64,000 nucleotides of DNA from Corticium candelabrum (lineage: Eukaryota; Porifera; Homoscleromorpha; Homosclerophorida; Plakinidae). The stretch covers positions 5,303,827 through 5,367,826 of the forward strand of contig NC_085095.1 in NCBI RefSeq assembly GCF_963422355.1, written 5' to 3'. The notes beneath the pieces were generated by a model, which was not told the origin of the DNA, did not search any database, and saw only the letters and a list, made by a program, of their open reading frames with translations. The translations under genes and the position numbers were made by a program. Positions 38,912 through 49,620 of this stretch are shown piece after piece (positions within the stretch are counted from its first letter, which is position 1; every line of letters starts with the position of its first letter).

Positions 38912-41147
38912 TGATCTCTCAGGAGTAGCAGTATATCTGGACGACATACTCGTCAGCGGGAGAAATGCAGAAGATCACTTGCACAATCTCCGAGGGCTAC
39001 TCAAAAGACTCAATGACAAGGGACTCAGATGCAGACTTGAAAAATGTGCTTTTGCTCAGTCGCGAATCACATACTTAGGCCATACGCTTTCGCTACAAGG
39101 CCTTGCCAAGGGACCAAAGGTGGACGCGGTAATGCAGATGCCGCCACCAAAAGACGTTGCCACACTAAAGTCATTTCTCGGATCGATTCAATTCTACCGC
39201 AAGTTTCTGCCTAATCTAGCGACGGCAGCAGAACCTTTGACACGACTCACTAGGAAGGACGTTCGATGGAAATGGACTACTACAGAACAAACAGCATTCA
39301 ATGACCTGAAGGCAATGCTGAACACGGACACGGTTCTGGCTCATTTCAACCCATCCTGTCCTATCGGTATTTCTTGTGACGCGTCAGATGTTGGAATTGG
39401 TGCTGTGTTGTTTCATCGATATCCAGATGGGAGCGAGCGACCAATCGCCAACGCGTCCAAAACTCTTTCCTCAGCACAGAAGAAGTACTCACAAATTCAG
39501 AAAGAAGCTTTGTCCATCATTTTCGCTCTACACAAGTTTCATCAATTTCTTTATGGAAGACACTTCATTCTCGTGACAGACCACAGACCTCTTCTTGCTA
39601 TGTTTGGTCCTCACAAAGCAACACCAGTCATTGCTGCCAATCGATTAGCAAGATGGGCTCTTATGCTCAGTCAATACGACTACACAATCGAGTATCGTGA
39701 AACGTCAAAGCATGGCAATGCGGATGCCCTGAGTCGCCTACCGGCAGAATCCGACCCCAATTTTGACAGAAAGGAAAGCGATAGTGACATCGACACGGTA
39801 TGTCTCATCAACACTATCAGCACTCAGATCAATTCCGGCGACCAGAACAAACTTCGAAAGGAGACCGCCAAGGATCCAGTCATAACCGAAGTTTTGAGAT
39901 ACGTTAGAGAAGGGTGGCCAAAACAAGTTTCAGACTTACTCAAGGATTTCAAGACAAAGGAAAACTCGCTGACCACTATCAACGGATGCCTAATGTATGG
40001 AAATCGCGTAGTGATACCGCGAAGTCTACAACCGGAAGTGCTAAAAATCCTACACGAAGGACATTTTGGTATGCAACGAATGAAGCAACTTGCTCGGACA
40101 GCAGTCTATTGGCCAAGAATCGATGCCGATATTCAAGACACTTGCCATCGGTGCACAGCTTGTGCCGAACACCAGAACAAGCCTGCAAAAGCAGCAAATC
40201 ACCCGTGGATGTTACCGGAAAAGCCGTGGAGTAGAGTACACGTTGATCATGCCATTGATTTTATGGGACACAATTGGCTTGTCGTTGTGGATTCATATTC
40301 CAAGTACCCGTGTATTCACCCTACCAGCTCAACTTCTACCAAGTCAACAACACGATTACTTGAGGAAGATTTCGCACATTTTGGATATCCTCATGCTCTT
40401 GTGTCTGACAATGCTACTAGCTTCACGTCACAAGAATTCAAGACTTGGTGCCAAGAGAGAGGGATTGTTCATTTGACTGGCGCACCATATCACCCAGCCA
40501 CCAACGGTGCCGCTGAGAGGCTAGTACAAACGTTCAAAAATTCCCTCAAGAAGTCCAGTAAACCACCCAGGGAAGCTCTCCAGGAGTTCCTTATGCAATA
40601 CCGGCGATCACCATTACCAAGTGGCTACTCTCCCAGTGAGCTGCTCAACAACAGGTTGATCAGAGCCAAAATCGACACATTGGTGCCATCACCTGCTCAT
40701 GAGGCACAAGGTCGTCAGGCTAGGGAAGCCACGAAGTCACAGGCGAAGGAGTTCCAGAACGCTGTTCACAAGGTTAACAATAATTACTATCAAGTGGGTA
40801 GACCGTGCTACGCTCTCTACTGTGGACCACGTCGTACCAGCGATCCAAGATGGGTTCCAGCTACAGTAATTCGAGTGCACGGCTCACGAAGCGTGAACGT
40901 GAAAGTACACCCACGAGGGCCAATCTGGCGGCGGCACATCGAACAGCTGAGACCACGCTATGGTGTAGAAGAAGACACAGATCCAGGTACAGACCCAGGG
41001 GATCTTATACACGTGCCTTCACCAACCCTTCAACCAGATGTTGAAACCAACAGCCAGGAATGTCAACCAAGCGCACCTCAATATGGACCGGGCAATCCTC
41101 GACGATCTACAAGGATTCGTAAACCAAAGAAGGTTTGGAATTGCTGA
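38798..41147 (+). CDS. RT-RNase H-integrase part of gypsy 1
   Basis: Continues the polyprotein in another frame after about 38800. It has RT catalytic VYLDDILVSG near 38930, RNase H (ISCDASDVGIGAVL; TDHRPLL), integrase HHCC zinc finger (HEGHFGM...CHRCTAC) and the DDE core with D in VDHAID, D in LVSDNAT and E in AAERLV. The C-terminal tail is basic and has no chromodomain. The stop comes about 45 bases before the 3' LTR. Confidence 0.9.
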
Positions 41148-41194
41148 CGTCTTGTCCACCTTCATAAGATCGAGTTCAAGACTAAAGGGGGAGG

Positions 41195-41433
41195 TGTTCT
41201 GGAAACTTCCGGAACATTGACACGTAGTAGCTATAACCAGTTAGTTCCGGTACTAGGTAGTTACCTTAGCACTCTAGATGTTTCTAGAACGTCTAACTAA
41301 CAGGTATATAAACGGTGCTACATAGAGTAAGAGACAGAGTGCGAGTTGAGTTGATACGACGTTTGTAGTTCTTAGTGTGCTTTGTATTAGAGTATACATA
41401 TTTCGAAATTCCTATTGTCTCAAGAACACAACA
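41195..41433 (+). repeat. 3' LTR of gypsy element 1
   Basis: The partner of 36721-36959, same length and no difference noticed. It is followed by the target duplication GAATC. Confidence 0.95.
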
Positions 41434-41438
41434 GAATC

Positions 41439-41952
41439 AGAGATGAGCTGGACAGGACCGAGCACAAGGATCACCCGTATGTTGAGGCATGTCATCATGT
41501 ATGTATGCACAGACATCATACATTGTGCTTACTATTACATAAAGAGAGTCTCTAGTAGAGACCAGCAGTCAAAACCCGTGGAGATAGAGGAGAGCGTGGA
41601 TCTTCGGCTCCTTTATTAATTAAGACTGCAATGACCTGCTGGTCGTCAGGGACCGACTGTGTTCATGAGTTTGCACAGTCACGTGGGTTGACGGATGTGT
41701 GTGTGGTGTTTATGGAGTGCTCTGGCGAACAAACTAGGATTGGGCGATGTATTTACAACATTGAACGTTGTTCTTACGTTTTAGACGAACATGAACAAAA
41801 GAATCGTTTGGACAGAGGCCATGGAAAAGGTATAAAGCCTTCAAGGATAGAAGAAATGTTGAGATGCATTGGGAACAGCTGGATCGAATCTAAGCAGTGG
41901 GAGGGTTGAAATAGGTAGAGTCTTTATCAGTGAATTTGCATACTTGTATTTG

Positions 41953-41988
<36 letters not shown>

Positions 41989-42300
41989 GCATACTTGCTT
42001 GCATACAGTCTGTCACTTTTGTTGTTTTTTATTTGTTTGTAGGTAAGTATGCATGTAGGTATGTGTGATATGTCAGTTTGTTTATTTGTTTATCAGATTA
42101 CTTGCATGTTTCTTGCTTGAATAAATCGTTTCTTGCTACTGCATGAGAAATTCAATTAAAATTTGATTAAAATTACCTCAGTTGACAATCATTGTTCCGT
42201 ATATTTGCATCCACATTGCACATCTGATGACTCTGTTTTAATAGTTTCTTTAATTTCACACTGATTACCTGGTCGAGGTGGAGAACCTGATGCTGCTGAT
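41439..42300. other. Flank of gypsy 1, with a short (GT)n/(GC)n run near 41950-41990
   Basis: A 92-codon frame at 41631-41909 is cysteine-containing but has no recognised motif and no clear splice partners. I cannot assign a function. Confidence 0.35.
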
Positions 42301-42314
42301 TTAATGTACGGGCC

Positions 42315-42560
42315 GGAGACAAGAGTTTCCCATATGAACATGGACCACATAGAACTCCAGGTCCAGCAGAACCCATTGGACCAACCAGATGTGACAAAAT
42401 TCATGGAGATTGCAGAGAATGTGGAGCACAGGGAGATGGGAGAGCAGCAGGACTGCCAGGACAAACAAGAGCAGAAGGCATTGAAGGACTTGAGGGCCCA
42501 TAAGGTACATGTGGTGAGCATGGACAACTCTGACCCCTTGGTCTACCGGAAAGAGTCATT
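42315..42560 (+). pseudogene. Decayed collagen-like Gly-X-Y stretch
   Basis: In one frame, Gly occupies more than half of every third codon over about 27 triplets (GPA, GPT, GAQ, GDG, GLP, GQT, GIE, GLE, GTC, GEH, GLP). Several other third positions are Arg or Glu, one point change away from GGA. Two in-frame stops (near 42504 and 42531) break it. Such periodicity is characteristic of collagen triple helices. It is best read as a dead exon or gene fragment. Confidence 0.6.
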
Positions 42561-42763
42561 CATCTGCTGCGTATGTTGTTCCTGTACGATCAACACACAA
42601 CTAGTACAGCCCTGCAACCTATTAAAGGGATACAGACAGAACAGATGAAAAATCGAACTTGGTGAATATGTGCACTTGAAAATGATGTCTGGGTATGCCA
42701 GTCCTGTGCTGGAGCTTGTGTTGCAGTCGGTTTGTGATAATAGTGCAAATATTGATTAGATAG

Positions 42764-42771
42764 ATTAGAGT
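42764..42771. repeat. Putative 8-bp target duplication, left of hAT element
   Basis: ATTAGAGT here and ACTGGAGT at 47283-47290 agree at six of eight positions, both differences being transitions. Eight bases is the hAT duplication length. Confidence 0.45.
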
Positions 42772-45700
42772 GCTCAAAATTACTGCCGGTCATCGGTCAA
42801 TGGCCGATCATATTTGGATAATGACCGGTGATAGTTGCTAATTACCGGTCAAGGTGACCGGTCAACTTTTGTAGGTCATTAATTAGTGATGAGAAGAGCT
42901 ATCCCAGCTCTATGAAGAGCCGATTAAGTGTATAGCTAGTCTACATAGCTATGTGATATTATATGTTAGCTATGTACATCATTTAGCACCATCTATTTAG
43001 TCTCTGTTCATGTGTTGGCCTCTGAATTTGTACTCTACAATCTATAGCACCGCCCAACTTTTACCTTATTTGTCAGGCCTCAATCATGTCTGCATGAGAG
43101 GGACAGCCCTGCATGTTTATCTAAGTCTTGTGAGAGGACCGTTTAGCTATTGTTGTGTTACTATGAAATGCCATAACATCTCTCGTGAATTATGATACAA
43201 TCAGTTAAGTGGTCATGCTGTGTAAAGATTTGCTATGGTACATGGAACATGAGTACTTAATGACGTTAATTATGGTATACTAACATCTGTTGAAACTTCC
43301 GCGTTGCTTTTTGCCTTTCAATTCATTGTTAGAGCGTTATGTCTCTGGACCCAGTTGCGCAGTTTCTTTACCCAAATGATGCTCCGGTGACCCATAAGCC
43401 TGTGTGTGTGGGAGCTGATGGCAATTGCTTTTTTCGGGCTGTTGCAATGTCCTTGACAGGAAAGGAAGAAAATCACAAGCAACTCCGTCAGCAAGTTGCA
43501 GAACAGCTCTGCAACAAGCCACAGGCAATTGCAGCTGCTTTGATTGAAAAATCTTCGTCTTGTCCAGGTGTGAATCCTTCTTCACTCATTGCCACGTTTC
43601 TTTCTGATGAGAGTTACAGCGTGTTCAAAGCCGCAAAGGAAGTGGGAAAGGGCACTGAGGACAGTCTAGCTTTAGCTGTGGTGAAGGAGGGCAATGAGAC
43701 AAAGAAATTTGGAAGTTGGTGTGGGATGGTGCAAGTCTATGGTGCAGCTGCAGCAATTGGTTGTTCCATCAACATGCACTACCCTGACGTTAACCAACGT
43801 ATCCGCCCCTTTATGAATACCATTGTACAACCTTTGGAATCTGCAACAAGTCAAAATAATGATATTCATATCATGTGGTCTAGCACAACTCAGCCAGCAA
43901 CTCTTAAGGGAAATGTTCAACTCAATCACTTTGTGCCTTTGCTACCCAGATCAGCCACTAATCTCAGTTACCATGCCGAAAGTGACATTCCTGCCTCTGA
44001 TTGCTGTGATGAGTCTGACTCTGACAAACTTGAATCTACCTTTGGCTTCAGTGATGATGAGAATGCCAGTGAATTTGTTGTAATGAAAACCCTTAGAAAA
44101 TCAAGAAAGTCAAAGAGAATTGAACCAAAGTCATGGTCATTGTCTGGATTCCAACCTAAGAGCCCAAGGGTTTGTGCAATACCTTCGAACATGGATATTA
44201 CAGTAGAAACTATGCATGAAGATTCTGGCATACCTGTTGACTCACACCACACTGCAGCCCAAGAAAGTCAAAATGGTGACAAGCCGGCATATGGCAATGC
44301 TTCTCGCACAACTCAACGTGCTATGGCTGCCACTGCTACTAAGCCAAAGGGTTCTGAAAGCAAGTCTTCCAAGATCAAGCAAACTCTTGATTCCTGGTTA
44401 TTAAGTAACAAGAACAAACATGTACAGAAAGACCAAAGGGAGATTACAAATAGTCACTCGATTACAACCATTCCAGAGTTTGCAAAAACACCAGTACGTC
44501 AAAATGTGTCATCAACCACATGCAGACGTCATATATCAAAAGAAACATTTATGGGGTGGAAAAGAAGCCATGAAGCTGATTATCAAACTATGTCATGGCT
44601 TAAATGTGAAGTGATGAAAGATAATCCTTCAATGGTTGATATTTTGTGGTGTGAGGTGTGTCGAACATACCAATCTAAGGTATGTGGCACTAAGCATTTC
44701 TCCAGAACGTGGATTGATGGGTCAAGAAATCACAGAACCAACAATGTCATTGATCATGCTGGGAGTGCTCAGCATCAAGCTGCAATGTCCTACAAGCGAA
44801 AAGAAACAGCAAGAGAGAGGAGAGAGCCAGTGACGGATTACAGTGAGATTGCCAGAAGTTTTAAGATGAAGCCGGAGACCAAAGCAAGGATGATGAAGAA
44901 ATTTGAAATATGTTATTTTCTGGCAAAAGAAAACTTTTCATTCGTAAAATATCCATCTATCTGTGCTCTTGAAAAACGACATGGTGTTGAGCTGGGAGAG
45001 GCATATTCAACTGATGTAGCAGCTAGTCACTTTGTGCATTATATTGCTGAAAGTCAGCGACAGCATTTCAAACAAACAGTGGCAGCACCTTTCTTCAGCA
45101 TCTTGATGGATAGTTCAGCTGACAAAGGAAAAGTGGAGAATGAGTTGTTTGCAATCATCTATTCTGAGAGTGATCACACCTCTGAAAAGCTAATAACTCG
45201 AAGTCGATACTTCAAAGTACTGGAACCGTCTAAGGCTGATTCTGCTGGACTCTTTGATTGCCTACAAGAATCTCTGAAAGATATGGGTATAAGAGATTTG
45301 ATGAATCCAGAAAATGTGCTGCAAGTCAAAAATTTGCCAATTCTTGTTGGTGTGGGAACTGATGGTGCTGCTGTAAACATCTCAGAGATACGTGGACTAA
45401 AAGCAAAAGTTCAGAATGTTCTGCCATGGATTTTCTGGATGTGGTGTTTTGCCCATCGACTAGAACTGGCAAGCAGAGACGCTCTCTCCAATCCAGTATT
45501 TAAAGAAATAGATGAAATGCTTCTTAGGATCTATTATCTTTACAACAAGTCTCCCAAGAAATGTAGGGAACTGAGGGCTATTGTGAACGATTTGAAAGAA
45601 GTATACAATTTTCCAAGGGGTGGCAACCTACCAGTGAGAGCATCAGGAAGCAGATGGATTGTTCATAAGCGAAGAGCACTCCACAGAGTTCTCGATAGGT

Positions 45701-47282
45701 ATGGGGCTTACATGAACCACCTAGCAAGCCTCTGTGAAGATGCTAGTCTTAGAAGCCCTGATCGGCAGCGTCTAAAAGGTTATTTGACAAAGTGGACTCA
45801 TGCAAAAATAATTCTGTCCTGTGCCCATTACATAGATATTTTAGATCCCGCCGCTAGTCTGAGCTTGTCTTTACAGGAAGATGATCTTGATATCATTAAG
45901 GCAATTCAATCAGTACTCAAAAGTCACCGAGCCATGGAACAGTTGAAAGAAACTCCCTTAACCAATTGGTTTGCAAGCAGACGTGTCATGGACAATCTAA
46001 TAGAAAGTGCAGATGGCAAAATGACGTATCAAGGAATTGAATTACATCACTTCAATGATGTAGTTGTGAACAGCTGCAGACAGCAAGCTTTAAGTGATCT
46101 GAGAAGATTGGATGATGAATTGAAGGAAAGACTTTCATGGTCAGACACAAAACTTATGAGGGCTATTATGGTTTTCTTGGACACACAAGCCTGGTACTCA
46201 CACAAAACCGATGAGTCTTTCTCTCATCAGCTTACAGAGGCTGTTTCAATGCTAGTTGAGAATTTCCGAGCTCCTCTCGAGGCCAAGGCTACTGATCTAG
46301 CAGCAATTCAGGAAGAAGCCAAGGAGATGCTTGACTATGCACATCAATATCTTCGAGTGGACAGAGATGGGTATCAACATGTTTGGTACCGCTTGGCGTT
46401 TGGACCTGACTGCACGCAATTTAGGAATTTAGTTGCTATTGCACAGCTCCTTTTCAGCTTACCGTTTAGTACTGCAAAAGTAGAACGCCTTTTCTCCCGC
46501 TTAAAACTTATTAAAACTGATCGTAGAACAAGTCTTAGTCAGGAGACGTTATCTGATCTGCTAGAGGTCAGTGTTGAGGGAACTGAACTTGAAAATTTTG
46601 ATTCAAGCGCTGCTGTACAGTTATGGTGGTCAGACTGTTCAAGAACTCGTCATGAAAGTCATCCCAAAAAAATAAAAATTGAATGCAGCAGCGAGACCAT
46701 TCATCAACAAGAAGACACTTCAGCGATCAATGAGGCAACTGAAACAATATGTGAGGCAGAGCAGTCGGTATCTCTGGATGATTGGGACTCTTGGATCTTG
46801 AATGATGAGTGAAATATGGTCACAGTACCACAACTTGCATCGTCACACTACCACAACTTGCGTCGTCACATGCACTAGCACAACTTGCATGATGTCAGAA
46901 TAGCATCTCAGATCTGTAGTAACTAGTTATGTTTGAACAAATATGCTTATAGTGTGGTGTTAGAGTAAATTGCTTAATTTGATGTAAAACTGTAACATTA
47001 TAAAGGAAAGCAGTTCACAGTTTGCTATGTTTTGTTAGTTACTGCAATTTTAGGTGCTTTCATGTTGTAAACTAATGCCTACTTCCTTAGTAATATGTGT
47101 ATTCAACTGACTCTTGTTTCTTGGTTTATGATTGCTAATTAAATTAGAGATTACTAATTTTTGATTACTAACTGCTTTTGATTACTAATTAAATTAGACG
47201 ACCAGTAAAAAATTTGAATGACCGGCTAACTTCTGGCATTACTGGCCATACGGCCGACTAACTTTGAAAACTAATTTTGAGC
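42772..47282 (+). mobile_element. hAT-type DNA transposon carrying an OTU-domain transposase
   Basis: The ends are inverted repeats of GCTCAAAATTA. Subterminal DNA on both sides is rich in GACCGGT/ACCGGTCA motifs in both orientations (42793-42870 and 47200-47255), as expected for transposase binding sites. A single long ORF fills the middle. The whole unit is about 4.5 kb. Confidence 0.8.
43339..46812 (+). CDS. OTU protease-like domain fused to hAT transposase, 1157 aa
   Basis: Residues about 20-205 resemble an OTU cysteine protease: GADGNCFFRAVAMSLTG (Asp27, Cys30), WCGMVQVYGAAAAIGCSI, and LNHFVPLL with a candidate catalytic His197. Residues 205-420 are a low-complexity, Lys/Ser-rich linker. 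Around 430-485 is a TTF-like zinc finger (WCEVC...HAGSAQHQAAM). From about 490 follows a hAT transposase core with acidic candidates in ILMDSSADKGK (about 589) and GVGTDGAAV (about 672), then WCFAHRLELASRD and a C-terminal hATC dimerisation motif (FSTAKVERLFSRLKLIKTDRR, about 1048-1068). This resembles the ZNF862/KIAA1586-type branch of hAT-derived proteins. It has no intron and no stop. OTU domains remove ubiquitin; whether this one is active is unknown. Confidence 0.88.
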   Translation: MSLDPVAQFLYPNDAPVTHKPVCVGADGNCFFRAVAMSLTGKEENHKQLRQQVAEQLCNKPQAIAAALIEKSSSCPGVNPSSLIATFLSDESYSVFKAAKEVGKGTEDSLALAVVKEGNETKKFGSWCGMVQVYGAAAAIGCSINMHYPDVNQRIRPFMNTIVQPLESATSQNNDIHIMWSSTTQPATLKGNVQLNHFVPLLPRSATNLSYHAESDIPASDCCDESDSDKLESTFGFSDDENASEFVVMKTLRKSRKSKRIEPKSWSLSGFQPKSPRVCAIPSNMDITVETMHEDSGIPVDSHHTAAQESQNGDKPAYGNASRTTQRAMAATATKPKGSESKSSKIKQTLDSWLLSNKNKHVQKDQREITNSHSITTIPEFAKTPVRQNVSSTTCRRHISKETFMGWKRSHEADYQTMSWLKCEVMKDNPSMVDILWCEVCRTYQSKVCGTKHFSRTWIDGSRNHRTNNVIDHAGSAQHQAAMSYKRKETARERREPVTDYSEIARSFKMKPETKARMMKKFEICYFLAKENFSFVKYPSICALEKRHGVELGEAYSTDVAASHFVHYIAESQRQHFKQTVAAPFFSILMDSSADKGKVENELFAIIYSESDHTSEKLITRSRYFKVLEPSKADSAGLFDCLQESLKDMGIRDLMNPENVLQVKNLPILVGVGTDGAAVNISEIRGLKAKVQNVLPWIFWMWCFAHRLELASRDALSNPVFKEIDEMLLRIYYLYNKSPKKCRELRAIVNDLKEVYNFPRGGNLPVRASGSRWIVHKRRALHRVLDRYGAYMNHLASLCEDASLRSPDRQRLKGYLTKWTHAKIILSCAHYIDILDPAASLSLSLQEDDLDIIKAIQSVLKSHRAMEQLKETPLTNWFASRRVMDNLIESADGKMTYQGIELHHFNDVVVNSCRQQALSDLRRLDDELKERLSWSDTKLMRAIMVFLDTQAWYSHKTDESFSHQLTEAVSMLVENFRAPLEAKATDLAAIQEEAKEMLDYAHQYLRVDRDGYQHVWYRLAFGPDCTQFRNLVAIAQLLFSLPFSTAKVERLFSRLKLIKTDRRTSLSQETLSDLLEVSVEGTELENFDSSAAVQLWWSDCSRTRHESHPKKIKIECSSETIHQQEDTSAINEATETICEAEQSVSLDDWDSWILNDE

Positions 47283-47560
47283 ACTGGAGTATAATAATTA
47301 TTGCTGTACTTGTATTGTGATATATACCAATGACCGACAAGGATGTAATGCAGTATGCATGAGACTATGCTAGAAGAGTTATATAATGTCACACGTGATG
47401 ACACAGTTGGGAAGTTTGCTAATGTACTCATACCAACACTAGATATTGTTCTCACACACTCACAAATGTCCAGGTTTCATTTTGCCTCTTGTTGTACAGG
47501 AAAATCCTTATCCCAAAGTTGCCAGTTTCTTTCCCTTAGTCGACGTCACAGTCATCAGTT
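46813..47560. other. hAT 3' region and flank
   Basis: AT-rich DNA with 'actaccacaacttgc' repeated units near 46830-46890 and subterminal ACCGGC motifs at 47215-47230. No gene was seen beyond the transposon end. Confidence 0.5.
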
Positions 47561-47599
47561 AATATTAATAATAATACTGTTATGATCACATGCCAGTGT

Positions 47600-48650
47600 G
47601 ACTATGCAGTCTCTACTGTCGTATTTGATGTACTCGGTCATCTCTCTGACGAGGATTTTAGCAGGTGGTCGAGCAGTAAACATGCAACTCCACCTAGCCT
47701 CGTACCAGACCCTCTCGCGCCGTCGTGTCTGGTTCCCGTATAACACGACAACGCCGGAGAGGGTCTGGGATCCTACCGCCTACTTTCTTCACCTAGTGTC
47801 ACCCTACGTCATCTAAGTGTCACCGCACGTCATCTAAGTGTCACCCCATGTCACCAATGTCAACACTCTCATGCTCTTAGTTAATTACGAAGCTATCTTT
47901 CCCATCAAAGTTATGCTAGCTGTGATATCCGATTGCATACATTCACTGTTTACATTTCGTTCCTGTACAGCTGCATGAAAAGAGACACACCTTGCCGCAT
48001 GGAAAGAGATTCATTCACAGAGGAAGCTCGATCCTGAGTTCGATTTACGTTATCTGAAGCTGTGAGGTCCAATGTGATTCGATTAGCAGTCTAGGTAGCT
48101 TGGACTAGGGATGCACTAGGCGCCGCTCTATTACTGTGCTAGGCTACGAGAACAATACAAATCGGGAAGCTCGAGTACGATTCGGGAACATTTGGAGCCT
48201 GGCAGAGCGTGCTGTCAGACACGGTGTTGACTTTCGCTCTAGAGTCTCTTGGAGAGGAAGTTCTCTTTCCCAGAGAGGTTGGCAAATACATAGAGCTTGC
48301 GTAGAGACAGGATACCAACACTGAAAGGAAACAAGTAGAGTACGAATGGAAGGTCAAGTCTGTTGCAAGACATTCGATCCGTGTGACACATGAGAATAAC
48401 TATTAGACTAATTGTATTAGTAGCCTGAGGCTTGGTGACATACGAGCTAGTTTGATCATTTAATAGCATAAACGGTAGGCGGTATGATCCCAGACCCTCT
48501 CAGGCGTTGTCGTGTTATACGGGAACCGGGCACGACGGCGCGAGAGGGTTTGGTACGAGGCTAGCTCCACCAGGGTGACTCCCGTGCTGTAGACATCCGT
48601 CTCCTCGCTTTTCCTCACCCATCTTCCATTCATCCTTTCAAAACATAAAC
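47600..48650 (-). pseudogene. Protein kinase-like exon fragment split by a TIR element
   Basis: On the minus strand the right part reads MNGRWVRKSEETDVYSTGVTLVE, matching the kinase subdomain VIII-IX pattern (APE region then TDVYSFGV). The left part reads FTARPPAKILVREMTEYIKY, which would be the continuation, but is one base out of register. The two parts are separated by the insertion at 47694-48564. No catalytic loop exon is visible, so this is a fragment. Confidence 0.5.
47694..48564. mobile_element. 0.87-kb TIR element with 6-bp target duplication CTCCAC
   Basis: Terminal inverted repeats of about 88 bases (47694-47782 and 48476-48564) begin CTAGCCTCGTACCA and share a TATAACACGACAACGCC block. 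They are flanked by CTCCAC at 47688-47693 and 48565-48570. The interior has no transposase. Fragments of the same terminus occur at about 3340 (inside the foldback) and 26031, so the family is dispersed in this genome. Confidence 0.78.
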
Positions 48651-48717
48651 AAACACAATTAGAAACGGTCGACAAACCTACTACTAAACGTATAGTGGAA
48701 CATCAACAGCCACACCA

Positions 48718-49430
48718 ATGCCAGTGGCAGCGTTCGGCAGCCTAGACGCCTTTGATGCGGAGTCCGACGAGTGGCCGCAGTACGAGAAACAAATGTTGTG
48801 CTATTTTGAAGCCAACGTCATCACGGATGAGTCCAGAATGAAGGCAATTTTTCTGTCAGCAGTTGGCGCACGCACGTACAAGTTACTGCGCAACTTGACG
48901 GCTCCCTCCAAACTGAGAGAAAGGTCTTTCACAGATCTGAGGGAAGCTCTGTGCAACCACTACAACCCCAAGCCTTCGGTCATGGTACAGAGACTGCGAT
49001 TCAATTCGAGAGTCCGGCCTAGAGGTGAGTCAGTTGCAGAGTTTGTGTTCGTGTTGCGCGAATTATTTGAGTTTTGTGTGTATGGAGAGACACTGAACGA
49101 GATGCTCCGCGATCGTTTAGTTTGTGGTATTGACGATGAGTCCACGCAGCGGCATTTGTTAGCAGAAAAGAAGTTGTTGTTTGCGCGGGCTTTGGAAAAA
49201 GCGCACGCTACAGAAGCGACGGGAAAGAATACGCGGGAAATGATGGTGTCCAAAGTTGTTGACAAGACAGAAGAAGAAGAGGGTGCAGCGGCTGTACGCC
49301 GAATGCAACCACAAATGCCCAAAACCTGTTATCGTGTGGATGGTCAGGACACTCTCTAATGAATGCAGGTTCAAAAAGCCAAATGTTTTGCATGCAAGGA
49401 AGTGGGACACCTCAGTCAAGTCTGTAGATT
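48718..49430 (+). pseudogene. Orphan gypsy gag with broken zinc knuckle
   Basis: The frame 48718-49359 is a capsid-like gag (WPQYEKQMLCYFEANVI; LREALCNHYNPKPSVMVQRL; RLVCGIDDESTQRHLLAE), typical of K02A2.6-like Ty3/gypsy gag. It stops within the first CCHC knuckle. The second knuckle (CFACKEVGHLSQVC) follows in another frame at 49387. No protease or pol follows, so the element is truncated or recombined away. Confidence 0.75.
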
Positions 49431-49440
49431 AATATTATTA

Positions 49441-49620
49441 AACCTGTCACTGGTTGAACGTTGCAAAAATTTGTCCAGATTACGAACAACGGCTATAGCT
49501 CAACGACACCTTTCGTTTGTGTGCACTGAAACTGGAAAACGACGACAAGATTGTATCTACTCCGGTTCTTTCCGTGATGGACTAATTAAAGCGGCCGTCG
49601 ATATGTGAAATCCTAGGGCC
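49441..49620. repeat. Dispersed repeat shared with 1.72-1.93 kb
   Basis: The second copy of the repeat near 1722-1930, lying directly after the gag remnant. Confidence 0.6.

Larger units (their letters stand above)
36721..41433 (+). mobile_element. Ty3/gypsy LTR retrotransposon 1, young
   Basis: A complete 4.7-kb element with LTRs that appear identical, a GAATC target duplication and a purine-rich tract (AAAGGGGGAGG) directly before the 3' LTR. It contains gag and pol. LTR identity implies very recent insertion. No obvious env or chromodomain was seen. The pol frame changes once in the reverse transcriptase. Confidence 0.95.

Noticed and set aside
41631..41909. 92-codon frame with several cysteines as a host gene
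   Set aside because: No recognisable motif, no promoter or splice support; left unannotated.
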